Origin: a virus | IMG/VR virus record: IMGVR_UViG_3300028840_000998 | Coordinates: 1 to 37,141 of that record | Reading direction: 5' to 3' (one strand) | DNA: 37,141 nt | Shown here: positions 7,174 through 14,562 of the stretch, in pieces | Layout of the letters: every line of letters begins with the position of its first letter | How positions within the stretch are numbered: the stretch's first letter is position 1 | Position numbers and translations under genes: made by a program | Notes under the pieces: generated by a model | Told to the model about the DNA's origin: nothing | Database searches by the model: none | The model's input: the letters and a program-made list of their open reading frames with translations, nothing else

Positions 7174-8137
7174 TGAGGCACTAGGCGTAACCAAGGCAGG
7201 CATCATTGGTGCTTTCAGGGCTGAGTATGAGGGTATTCTTGATGCAGCGTGGTGGCCCATGACGGCCATGGAATTTATGAGCAACAATGACAGTGAGACA
7301 TACAAATGGTTGGGTATGTCTCCTGCCATGAGACGGTGGGTTGATGGTAGGCAGGTCAACAGGCTCAAGGGCAGTGGGGTCACCATTGTCAATGAGCCTT
7401 ATGAGGCCACCATTGGCATTTTCAAGGAAGAGCTGAGAAGAGACCAGAGTGGTCAGATTTTGCTGAGAGTGCAGGAGATGGCCAGGAAGGCTGCAGAGCA
7501 CAAGTCAAGGCTTGTGACTGATGCCATTCTCTTGGGAAAGACTGTTGAATGCTACGATGGGCAGTTTTTCTTTGATGATGACCACCAAGAGGGTGACAGT
7601 GGCGTGCAGACAAACCTGCTAGACTCTGGTGATGTTGCTGCACTTGAGGTGGTTGATTCTTCCAACCCAACAGCAGATGAGATGAACAAGGCCATTCTTG
7701 GCATCATCAACCATTTCTATACCATCCTTGATGACAAGGGTGATGAGTTCAATGGCAATGCCATGGAGTTTATGGTGATGGTGCCTGTGACTGGCACTTT
7801 CTGGACATCTGCCAGGCAGGCTATCAGTGCCAATTTCCTTGACACTGGTGCTGGCACCAGAGACAACACCCTCAGAGATTTCAACATCACTGTTGTGCCT
7901 AATGTCAGGCTTGGCAGTGTTGGTGGGTGGTCAACTGAGATGGTGGTTTTCCGCACTGATGCCAGTGCCAAGCCATACATCATGCAGGAAGAGTACCCGC
8001 TCACTGAGGATTTTGTTGGTGAGGGCAGTGAGGAGACTTTCAAAAACAGAAACCTCTTGTTTGGTGTTGAGTGGGATGGTGGGGTTGGTTTCGGGTATTG
8101 GCAGTATGCCATGCACGCGACTTTCAGCACCCCCTAA
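7169..8137 (+). CDS. Major capsid protein (Mu gpT-like)
   Basis: Protein of 322 residues, matching the 300-310 of Mu gpT. The N-terminal region has the characteristic order FRAEYEGILDAAW, then SETYKWLGMSPAMRRWVDGR and VTIVNEPYEATIGI, as in the Mu-like major head subunit family. The middle contains LLGKTVECYDGQFFFDDDH, the gpT 'yDG..fF...H' segment. It has no long N-terminal scaffold of the HK97 type, so scaffolding probably comes from the preceding protease gene. A gpT-type shell downstream of a lambda-type terminase and portal shows a mosaic head module. The gene ends in TAA, 34 bp before the next gene. Confidence 0.9.
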   Translation: MGEALGVTKAGIIGAFRAEYEGILDAAWWPMTAMEFMSNNDSETYKWLGMSPAMRRWVDGRQVNRLKGSGVTIVNEPYEATIGIFKEELRRDQSGQILLRVQEMARKAAEHKSRLVTDAILLGKTVECYDGQFFFDDDHQEGDSGVQTNLLDSGDVAALEVVDSSNPTADEMNKAILGIINHFYTILDDKGDEFNGNAMEFMVMVPVTGTFWTSARQAISANFLDTGAGTRDNTLRDFNITVVPNVRLGSVGGWSTEMVVFRTDASAKPYIMQEEYPLTEDFVGEGSEETFKNRNLLFGVEWDGGVGFGYWQYAMHATFSTP

Positions 8138-8171
8138 TTGACACCTCATTGAGAAAGGCAAGGGCAGCCTC

Positions 8172-8411
8172 ATGGGCAATGATGTGGTTGAGCTGGTGTT
8201 GTCAGAGCACAGGTCAGTGCATGGCTCTTTCAGAGAGCCTGGCTTTGTCATGGCAGAGGTCAGGTTGCATGGCAGCTTGACTTGTGAGGACCTGCAAAAG
8301 GCCCTCCTGTGTGGTCACCTGACCACTCAGGTGAGGCACGTTGCAGAGACCAAGCCACCAGCAAAGACTACATCAACCAAAAGAGGCAGACGCAAGAGCA
8401 AGGCCACATGA
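8172..8411 (+). CDS. Small unknown protein downstream of capsid
   Basis: Protein of 79 residues, not recognised. It has a mixed N-terminal half and a basic Lys/Arg/Thr tail (KTTSTKRGRRKSKAT). In lambda order this is the gpFI position, but no similarity can be seen. AGAAAGG lies 14 bases upstream of ATG 8172. The last codons and the stop form part of a strong intrinsic terminator, so the basic tail is partly dictated by the hairpin sequence. Confidence 0.7.
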   Translation: MGNDVVELVLSEHRSVHGSFREPGFVMAEVRLHGSLTCEDLQKALLCGHLTTQVRHVAETKPPAKTTSTKRGRRKSKAT

Positions 8412-8431
8412 TGGCTTTGCTCTTGCTTTTT
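8392..8431 (+). terminator. Strong intrinsic terminator overlapping a gene end
   Basis: GCAAGAGCAA (8392-8401) pairs perfectly with TTGCTCTTGC (8417-8426). Inner pairs G-U, G-C, C-G and C-G extend the stem to 14 bp around an ACATGAT loop, and five T follow (8427-8431). The left arm is coding sequence of the small protein and its TGA (8409-8411) lies in the loop. It would reduce transcription after the capsid genes, giving less neck and tail product. Confidence 0.85.
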
Positions 8432-8444
8432 ACAAGGCAAGGGC

Positions 8445-8816
8445 ATGTCACTCAAAGACCAAATCATCAGTGATGTGGCAAACCTGTTTCAACGTACAGA
8501 CGACTTTGCAGAGCCCATACAGCTTGTCAACCAGGATGGCAGCATCACCATCAATACAGATGCCATTGTATGGGAGGATACAGACCAAGAGGAAACCGGT
8601 ATTGAGGGTACTTTCAATATCAAGGCTTTCAGGGTCTTTGTGAGCACCATTGATGCACCAGACATTGACCGCACATGGAGAGTGGTGATTGATGGTGATG
8701 CCCTGCCCATCAACATCATTGGTGAGGATGACAGAATTGCTGGCACTTTCTTGCATGTCATCAGAGACGTGCCAAAAGAGCGTGCACGTGAGGGTTTCCG
8801 CAGACTGAGGAGATGA
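8445..8816 (+). CDS. Neck / head-completion protein (gpFII-like)
   Basis: Protein of 123 residues, close to lambda gpFII (117). A short N-terminal helix (MSLKDQIISDVANLF) is followed by a beta-rich body with a central 'ITINTDAIVWEDTDQEE' strand pair and VVIDGDALPINIIGEDD, the usual layout of the small beta-barrel that joins head to tail. The C-terminus is basic (ERAREGFRRLRR). The family call is by pattern and position after the capsid gene. No promoter was seen between the terminator at 8392-8431 and this gene, so it depends on readthrough. Confidence 0.65.
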   Translation: MSLKDQIISDVANLFQRTDDFAEPIQLVNQDGSITINTDAIVWEDTDQEETGIEGTFNIKAFRVFVSTIDAPDIDRTWRVVIDGDALPINIIGEDDRIAGTFLHVIRDVPKERAREGFRRLRR

Positions 8817-8819
8817 TAC

Positions 8820-10370
8820 ATGCCGCCAACCTGGTACCCAATCAATGACTTTGTTGACCCTGTTGGTGCATACCTGTGGAATTTATCAGACAGGATACAA
8901 TACCCATTTCAGGTGCCAGACTTCCATGTTGTCAAAGGGTGGGCCAGGTACAATGACCTTGATGGCAATGGGTGGTTTTCTCAGTTTACCCTCAACCCTG
9001 ATGTTGAGGTGATTGTGCCTGGTGCCACAGTCAGCTATGCAGGCATTATATGGCGTGCAGACCACATGATTGGCTTGATTGATTACCCATCAGATGAGGT
9101 GCCACCAGCATATGCCTTGACTCATGACAGGTTTGAGGTGTGGACAGGGCCAGGCAGGACAGGTGAAAAGCTAGTTGAGATTGACAGTGATGCAACTTTC
9201 ATTGATGACAATGAGTATATGGTTGACTACACATCAGGCATGGTACGTTTCTCTGAGGCTGCAGAGGGCCTGACACTGTACCTCACATACTTTGGCCTGC
9301 AGGGTGCCAATAGGGCTGCATATCACCACTACCTTGCAAGCAATGTCTCAAGTATTTGCAGTGCCTTGTTGGTGGGTCTCACTCATAATCTCAAATTCAT
9401 TGGCAGCCTGCAGCCAGGCTCTGACAAGTACCTTGATTTTTCCGGTGTCACTGGCACACCACAACCCGGTGATTGGGTCATGTACATTGGTGATGGCGGG
9501 GTGCTGCCAAGAGAGGCAGGTCTCACTGCAGATACACTCACCTGGTACTGCCTCAATGTGCTACCTGTGGCTGATGGGTTGGGCAGTATTGGCACGTATG
9601 ATGGGCCAGTGTCAAGCATATGGTCACAGGGTGGCTTTGACATACTCTCTGCAGCAACCAGGATCAAAACACCAGAGATTTTGAGTGGTGCAGACTTGTT
9701 GATTGATGCCACTGGCTTGGTCACTGTTGATGGCCCAACCTTGATTGATTTGGGTGCCACAGAGGACATGATTATTGGCAGTGATTCACCAACCCCACCT
9801 GAGGGCAAGGTCACAGTCAGTGGCAAGGGTGTGGTGACCATTGAGGCAAATGATGAGGGTGGCTTTCCTGGTGGTGATGCCCTGGTTATCACTGACTCTT
9901 TCAACACCACCAAGCTCACCAACAAGGGCAGGCTTGTCACAGACCAGCCCATCACCCTTGACATGCCTTTGATTGAGGGTGGCCAGTTTGACCAGCTGCA
10001 AGCTTTCAATCAGAGCAATGCCATCAATGCAACTGGCTGGACTGTGGCACCTCTCACTGGCCTCATTGTGGGTGGCAAGCTCAAGCCTCAGAGAGTATGG
10101 CTTGAGCTTGAGAGCACAGCCTCTGAGGGCATCACCAATCTCAAGGTGTGGCAGAGGAATAGTGGTGACCTTAGCATCACAACCTTTTGGGACAGTGGCG
10201 TGATTGACTTGTCAGGGTCATATGCAACATATTTCTTTGACGTTGCACCATTGCTCAATGATGTTGGCAGAACGTGGGGCATCAGTTTCACCTGTGCCAA
10301 CAGTGTTGCAGGTGCAGTCAAAATCTCTGGTGTGTGGGTTGAGTGCCACCTTGGCACTGACGTGTGGTAA
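8820..10370 (+). CDS. Large unknown structural-type protein
   Basis: Protein of 516 residues, not recognised. It has many short Gly/Asp-rich beta segments, no Cys-rich or membrane segment, and aromatic residues of a beta-sandwich kind (WYPINDFVDPVGAYLWNLSD at the start; VDYTSGMVRFSEAAEGLTLYL in the middle). The C-terminal 110 residues (from about 410) look like a separate beta-sandwich, as in carbohydrate- or fibre-type modules. GAGGAG upstream supports ATG 8820. It lies between neck and tail genes, where lambda has nothing of this size. It may be a head- or neck-attached fibre or a receptor-binding accessory. Function is unproven. Confidence 0.75.
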   Translation: MPPTWYPINDFVDPVGAYLWNLSDRIQYPFQVPDFHVVKGWARYNDLDGNGWFSQFTLNPDVEVIVPGATVSYAGIIWRADHMIGLIDYPSDEVPPAYALTHDRFEVWTGPGRTGEKLVEIDSDATFIDDNEYMVDYTSGMVRFSEAAEGLTLYLTYFGLQGANRAAYHHYLASNVSSICSALLVGLTHNLKFIGSLQPGSDKYLDFSGVTGTPQPGDWVMYIGDGGVLPREAGLTADTLTWYCLNVLPVADGLGSIGTYDGPVSSIWSQGGFDILSAATRIKTPEILSGADLLIDATGLVTVDGPTLIDLGATEDMIIGSDSPTPPEGKVTVSGKGVVTIEANDEGGFPGGDALVITDSFNTTKLTNKGRLVTDQPITLDMPLIEGGQFDQLQAFNQSNAINATGWTVAPLTGLIVGGKLKPQRVWLELESTASEGITNLKVWQRNSGDLSITTFWDSGVIDLSGSYATYFFDVAPLLNDVGRTWGISFTCANSVAGAVKISGVWVECHLGTDVW

Positions 10371-10398
10371 AGGGCCATCAACAGAAAGGATGCAAAAC

Positions 10399-10695
10399 AT
10401 GCCACCTGAGGAAAACACAAACCAACCTCTCATCAATTGGGGTGCCATCTTTCTTGCTGGTGTAGCAAAGCACGTCTTTGACTGCCTCAAGATGTTTTCA
10501 ACCACCATTGATGGTGAGACCAAGTATTGGTCTGATGAGTTGCCTGAGGAAGAGGATGGCATCATCACCATCAAGCTCAAGATACCTGTTGAGGATGCAT
10601 ATTTCTGGTGGCAGGCAAACTCTCACCTTGCTGTTGAGGCTTTCCAATCACCAAAGCAATGGCGTGAGAGGATACAGGAAAGGGCCAATGCATGA
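10399..10695 (+). CDS. Small unknown protein
   Basis: Protein of 98 residues, not recognised. It has a helical hydrophobic segment (INWGAIFLAGVAKHVFDCLK) and a Trp-rich C-terminus (AYFWWQANSHLAV, then QWRERIQERANA). ATG 10399 is preferred over 10390 because AGAAAGG (10383-10389) is nine bases upstream of 10399 but touches 10390. The stop overlaps the following ATG. It heads a run of three small coupled genes between neck and tail. Confidence 0.65.
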   Translation: MPPEENTNQPLINWGAIFLAGVAKHVFDCLKMFSTTIDGETKYWSDELPEEEDGIITIKLKIPVEDAYFWWQANSHLAVEAFQSPKQWRERIQERANA

Positions 10696-11012
10696 CACCG
10701 GACACCACTGCAATTGGTGCCCTGGCCACTGCAGTGGTGGCTCTGGCAGGCTCTGTGGCTGCAATCACTAAGCTGGTGAGGGATATGGGCAAAATGAGCA
10801 AGCAATTGAGGCAGATGCAGTCACAGAGCCAGCCACAGCCCTTGTGTGGCACTGACACCAACCCTGGCACTGGTGAGGGGTGTGCACCTCTCAGGGTGCT
10901 TGAGGCTGCACAGACAGACATGAGGGCTGATGTGGCAGAGGTCAAAAGAGATGTCAAGCAAATCCTGTGGCACATGGTCAATGGCACAGGCTCACAGAGA
11001 GGTGGTGGCTGA
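10692..11012 (+). CDS. Small membrane protein with coiled coil, holin-like candidate
   Basis: Protein of 106 residues. Residues about 7-27 (AIGALATAVVALAGSVAAIT) form one transmembrane helix, followed by a basic amphipathic stretch with heptad character (MGKMSKQLRQMQSQ) and a second helical region near 70-95 (AAQTDMRADVAEVKRDVKQI). One N-terminal membrane helix with a charged tail occurs in pinholins and in accessory phage membrane proteins. No lysis enzyme is adjacent, so holin is only a possibility. Its start overlaps the upstream stop and its own stop overlaps the next ATG (TGATG). Confidence 0.65.
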   Translation: MTPDTTAIGALATAVVALAGSVAAITKLVRDMGKMSKQLRQMQSQSQPQPLCGTDTNPGTGEGCAPLRVLEAAQTDMRADVAEVKRDVKQILWHMVNGTGSQRGGG

Positions 11013-11422
11013 TGGGCTGGCAAGATGCAATCAAGGTGGCCTTGCTTGTCATCAGGGGTGTGGCCTGGCTGGTGGGCAACGTCAAGCTCTTTGTCAAGGC
11101 TCACAAGCTGGCCAACCCACATGAGACAGGATGGCTGCAGGGCAAGGATGATGATGATGAGTTTGTGTTGTGGCGTGCCTCAGGTGGCCTGCCCAACCTG
11201 GCCATCATCACTGCAGGTTTCACCAAAGAGGCTGCCCTTGATGACCTGGTGAGTGGCAGGCTTGGTGGCCTCTCTGATGTGCTTGTCTTTGGTGAGCGTG
11301 ATGAGTGCATTGAGTGGGTGCTCAAGTGGGTTGACACAGATGAGCATTTCATTGCTGCATGTACATCAGACACCAGTGCAATTGAGGACATTGGCAGACA
11401 ACTTGAGCATGAGGTTGAGTGA
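11012..11422 (+). CDS. Unknown acidic protein with N-terminal hydrophobic helix
   Basis: Protein of 136 residues from ATG 11012, which overlaps the previous stop as TGATG. The N-terminus (DAIKVALLVIRGVAWLVGNV) is an amphipathic or membrane-seeking helix, then a DDDDE patch and a compact alpha/beta-looking body ending in an acidic tail (IEDIGRQLEHEVE). No family was recognised. Coupling to the membrane protein before it and the tail gene after it suggests co-production with the virion genes. Confidence 0.65.
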   Translation: MGWQDAIKVALLVIRGVAWLVGNVKLFVKAHKLANPHETGWLQGKDDDDEFVLWRASGGLPNLAIITAGFTKEAALDDLVSGRLGGLSDVLVFGERDECIEWVLKWVDTDEHFIAACTSDTSAIEDIGRQLEHEVE

Positions 11423-12273
11423 TGGGTGTGAGCGTGGGTGGGCCATCTGGTGGTGGTGGTTTTGGGCCACTGATACAGCCGATTGATGAGAGCCTTGCAA
11501 TCAATGCAGGCATGCTCACTGTCTATTCTGAGTGGGTTGAGCTTGACCTCTTCTGCAAGTATGCAGGTGAGGTACAGGTTGCCAATGGCACAGACCCAAC
11601 AGGCTCACCATGGGTGCCCTATGTTGACAGGCTGGCATGGCAGTTGACCCCTGGTGATGGTCTCAAGCAAGTCAGTGCCAGATATAGGGCATATGAGGGC
11701 AACTATAGTGGCACGGTACAGGCAGAAACAACCCTTGTGTCAGGTGCCACACCCACAGGTGCTGCAGGTCTCTGCATGTACAACCTGGCATGGCTCATTG
11801 CCAATTGCCCAACCTGGCAGGCATGGGTTGGTGCAGCATCACCTGCAGAGGCCATGACAAGAATACACAGGTACATGTACCCAACCCCACCCACACAGCT
11901 CAAGTGGCCCTTTGTGCTCATCACAGAGGTGCCACAGGATGACTATACTGCAGAGGGCAGTGGTGGGCCTTATTCATTTGTCAACATGCAGACCTTGTAT
12001 GTGCTCTTTGAGGCACAGCCTGAGGTTGACATACTCACCACAGGGTATGAGGCAGCAATCATCATTTTCAGAAACTATGTTGATGCAGTGCTTGCAGAGG
12101 CAAGGGCCTTGGCTTGCACAGATAGCTTTTTCTGCATTGAGGATATGAGCCAATTCTCACAGGTCTCAATACCAGACCCAACAGCCCTTGAGGATGTTGA
12201 TGAGGATGGCAACCTTGATGAGGCAACCAGCATGCAGGTTGTGTATGCAATGAGGGCACAAGGCCAGGGATAA
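11422..12273 (+). CDS. Tail terminator-like protein with N-terminal Ig-like domain
   Basis: Protein of 283 residues from ATG 11422 (TGATG overlap; GTG 11419 is an alternative). After a Gly-rich start (GGPSGGGGFGP), residues about 30-100 look like a bacterial Ig-like beta domain: WQLTPGDGLKQVSARYRAYE then SGTVQAETTLVSG. The second half (about 115-283) has the layout of phage tail terminators (lambda gpU type): a helix with RIHRYMYP, a strand WPFVLITEVPQ, then VLFEAQPEVD, a long helix FRNYVDAVLAEARALA and a final strand before the acidic tail. The terminator would cap the tail tube before head joining. The fold call is by pattern and position, just ahead of the putative tube gene. Confidence 0.5.
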   Translation: MGVSVGGPSGGGGFGPLIQPIDESLAINAGMLTVYSEWVELDLFCKYAGEVQVANGTDPTGSPWVPYVDRLAWQLTPGDGLKQVSARYRAYEGNYSGTVQAETTLVSGATPTGAAGLCMYNLAWLIANCPTWQAWVGAASPAEAMTRIHRYMYPTPPTQLKWPFVLITEVPQDDYTAEGSGGPYSFVNMQTLYVLFEAQPEVDILTTGYEAAIIIFRNYVDAVLAEARALACTDSFFCIEDMSQFSQVSIPDPTALEDVDEDGNLDEATSMQVVYAMRAQGQG

Positions 12274-12288
12274 CAGAGAGGTGTGAGC

Positions 12289-13191
12289 ATGGAAGTTTTC
12301 TATCTGTATGCAATTGACATGGTGGGCACCATGGTTGGGCAAATCCGAAACCAGAGGCTCAACCCTGCCATCAATCTGGTGCAAGAGGGTCCTGGTGGGT
12401 CTGTTGACCAGCACTATGCTGCCATAGCTGGTGGGCAGCCTGCAGTGGGTTTCACCAGCTCTGCCTGTGCCAAGATGATTGATGAGTGTGGCTTTGATGG
12501 TACAGCCATCACCGGTGCTGCACCTTTCAACAGCTGGTGGCAAAAGGGTGAGGATGGTGGCCTCAGGGCAGCCTCTGGTCACATCAAGATGAGCATTGTG
12601 CAGGGTCTCATATACCCTCTCTCTTTGCGTGCACCTCACGTGCCACCTGCCACAATTGATTACAACGTGATTGCTGCATATGATGAGGCAGTGCTGCCCA
12701 TACAAATCACCAGTGCAGCCCTTGGTGTGGCACCTGTGGCAGATGAGCTTTTCTGTGCTGGCCCTGTCATCACAGCTGGTGTTGAGTTTGAGGGTGTGCA
12801 GGACATCACAGTCAACTTTGGCATCACCCCTGAGGTGCAGAGCCACAAGGGTATACCTTGGCCAATCTACACAGGCATCAGGCAGAGGCTGCCTCAGGTG
12901 GTTGTGAGTTTCCTTGATGCCTCTTTCCTTGACAACATTGACCTTGATGGATGGATGGGTCAGAGCACCATATACCTGAGGAAACTGCAAGAGGGTGGCA
13001 CCAGGGTGCCAGACGCAACCACAGAGCACATCAAGGTTGACATGGCCAAGAGCATGGTGATTTTGGGTGACACCACTGCAGCCACTCCCAACACTGCAAG
13101 CAACACCATCACCATCACCCCTGTGTATGATGCTGCAGATCCGTCACCCCCACCAAGCATTGAGATTGACACTGCAAGTGCATTGCCTTGA
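12289..13191 (+). CDS. Putative major tail tube protein
   Basis: Protein of 300 residues from ATG 12289, chosen because AGAGAGG lies seven bases upstream; the same GAGGTGTGAGC context precedes the start at 36126. It is beta-rich, with N-terminal FYLYAIDMVGTMVGQIRNQ, a central ITAGVEFEGVQDITVNFG and a late Thr/Ser-rich region ending in PPPSIEIDTASALP. The position between the terminator-like gene and the chaperone and tape measure is that of the tube protein. No sheath gene follows, which favours a siphovirus. Identification rests on order and size. Confidence 0.55.
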   Translation: MEVFYLYAIDMVGTMVGQIRNQRLNPAINLVQEGPGGSVDQHYAAIAGGQPAVGFTSSACAKMIDECGFDGTAITGAAPFNSWWQKGEDGGLRAASGHIKMSIVQGLIYPLSLRAPHVPPATIDYNVIAAYDEAVLPIQITSAALGVAPVADELFCAGPVITAGVEFEGVQDITVNFGITPEVQSHKGIPWPIYTGIRQRLPQVVVSFLDASFLDNIDLDGWMGQSTIYLRKLQEGGTRVPDATTEHIKVDMAKSMVILGDTTAATPNTASNTITITPVYDAADPSPPPSIEIDTASALP

Positions 13192-13215
13192 GGAAACCAT
13201 GCAGAAAGGGCAGCC

Positions 13216-13983
13216 ATGGTGTTTATGTATTATGTGGAAAGGCCAGAGGGTGCAACAAAGCCACAGACAAAGAGGCAAGTGCTTGAGAGGCTTGCAGAGG
13301 CAGGGTTTGAGCATGCTTTCCCTGATGGGCTGATGGTCTCTCAGGCAGGAGTACTCAAAGGGCCAGGGGAAAAGCCAGGCACCATCTTGTGTGCCTGGCC
13401 TTTCTACATGAAAGCCACAGAGGTGCCAGTTGTGACCATCAACAAGGATGCACAAGGGTGGGTTGATGTGGGTGATGGCATCTGGCTTGGCTTTGAGAAA
13501 GAGGCCATGCCAACACCTGCAGAGCTGCAGAGCCAAGACCTTGTGCCAGGTCATAAGGTGACAATGAATGATGGCAACCAGTGGCACATACCCTGTGCCA
13601 GACGGGTCAACGGTACAACATACCTGCCACAGGTGATGCAGATGAGCCCTGATGGCCAGGTCACATACAAGGTCAAGGCTGAGTATAGGCAACTGGTCAA
13701 GGATGCAGAGACTGTATGGGATGGCCTCATTGAGCAATGGGATGCAGCACCACAGGGCAGTGATGAAAGAGTGACACTCAACATGACCCTTGATGATGCC
13801 ATGCTGTACCGTATTGGCATCAACGCTTTGAGGGTCAACTATCGTGTTGGGCTGCATGAGATCAATTTGCTTGAGCTGTTTGACACCAACAGGAGCCTCA
13901 TTGAGCTGTCACTTGCTCTGATTGATTGGCCCTCTGTGATTGAGTGGTCACTTGCTCAGCTCAAAAAAAAAGGCCAGGAATGA
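13216..13983 (+). CDS. Tail assembly chaperone, frame-0 product
   Basis: Protein of 255 residues. It lies between putative tube and tape measure and ends at a run of nine A, exactly where lambda G ends and GT begins. The C-terminal half is helical (LLELFDTNRSLIELSLALID, then SVIEWSLAQLKKKGQE), as in gpG-type chaperones. The N-terminal half (to about residue 130) is an unusual addition, a charged and partly beta region that includes HIPCARRVNGTTYLPQVM; gpG itself is only about 140 residues. AGAAAGG is seven bases upstream of ATG 13216. The chaperone would coat the tape measure during tail assembly. Confidence 0.65.
   Translation: MVFMYYVERPEGATKPQTKRQVLERLAEAGFEHAFPDGLMVSQAGVLKGPGEKPGTILCAWPFYMKATEVPVVTINKDAQGWVDVGDGIWLGFEKEAMPTPAELQSQDLVPGHKVTMNDGNQWHIPCARRVNGTTYLPQVMQMSPDGQVTYKVKAEYRQLVKDAETVWDGLIEQWDAAPQGSDERVTLNMTLDDAMLYRIGINALRVNYRVGLHEINLLELFDTNRSLIELSLALIDWPSVIEWSLAQLKKKGQE
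13963..13972 (+). other. Slippery A9 run, probable -1 ribosomal frameshift site
   Basis: In frame 0 the codons are CTC AAA AAA AAA GGC, so the heptamer A AAA AAA is in the correct phase for a -1 slip. The -1 frame stays open for 37 codons after the run and stops at 14082-14084, overlapping the next ATG. Programmed -1 shifting at this gene is conserved among tailed phages. Confidence 0.75.
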
Positions 13984-14084
13984 TGACACAGAGCCACAGA
14001 CTGCAATGGCACAGGGCATGCCGGGGCAGCTATGCACCCACCTTTGGTGAGTTGCATGTCATGGCTCTCATGGGGTGTGAGTGA
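13980..14084 (+). CDS. Tail chaperone -1 extension (GT-like)
   Basis: This frame is entered from the chaperone gene by a -1 shift at the A run and adds 37 residues, giving a fusion of about 289. It could also start alone at ATG 13980, which overlaps the chaperone stop (ATGA), giving 34 residues. The text contains RLQWHRACRGSYAPTFGELH and ends in VMALMGCE. The codons are those of the phage, and the stop forms a TGATG overlap with the following gene, which supports real translation. By analogy with GT, the extension would contact the tape measure or the tube. Confidence 0.6.
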   Translation: MMTQSHRLQWHRACRGSYAPTFGELHVMALMGCE

Positions 14085-14560
14085 TGTTTGAGGTGAAAGT
14101 GATTTTCAGAGAGCAAGGCATCACTCAGAAGAGTGTGCAAAGGAAAATCACCACACAGGCAGTCAAGGCCACCATGCAAGAGATTGGCCTCTTTTGGCAC
14201 AGACGTTTCTTGCCAGAGCATTTCAAGCCAGGTGCAGCTGCCAAGTATGGGTACCACACCAGACAGGACAAATGGAAGAAACGCAAACTGAGAGAGACAG
14301 GCAAAGACGTTGACCTTGTTTTCAAGGGCAAGATGAGAGACATGATGGTGAGCTTTGCCAGGGTCAGTGGCTCTGCCAAGAGGGTGAGGATTGAGATGCA
14401 AGGGCCTGAGTATGTGTATTATCACAACAAGGGCAGAGAGGCCACCCGCATCACTCCTGCAGAAGAGGTTGAGTTGAGACGTATGGCTGAGGAGTTTTTC
14501 CATTTCAAGGTACATGAAATCATCATGGACACCAGGCCAGAAACCACAAAGGTGGGTTGA
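14084..14560 (+). CDS. Putative minor tail / tail completion protein
   Basis: Protein of 158 residues from ATG 14084 (TGATG with the preceding extension). It is basic and helical at the start, with a central LRETGKDVDLVFKGKMRDMM and a conserved-looking QGPEYVYYHNKGREATRI followed by TPAEEVELRRMAEEFF. The 'Y.HNKG' plus helical C-terminus resembles HK97 gp10-like and gpZ-like completion proteins and phage virion morphogenesis proteins. In most siphoviruses that gene precedes the tube; here it lies between chaperone and tape measure. Function is tentative. Confidence 0.5.
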   Translation: MFEVKVIFREQGITQKSVQRKITTQAVKATMQEIGLFWHRRFLPEHFKPGAAAKYGYHTRQDKWKKRKLRETGKDVDLVFKGKMRDMMVSFARVSGSAKRVRIEMQGPEYVYYHNKGREATRITPAEEVELRRMAEEFFHFKVHEIIMDTRPETTKVG

Positions 14561-14562
14561 GC

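Noticed and set aside
7169-8137. Mu-like transposing phage suggested by the gpT capsid
   Set aside because: No transposase, MuB, Mor or Mu-type tail genes are present, and the terminase and portal are lambda-like. The capsid alone is a mosaic element.
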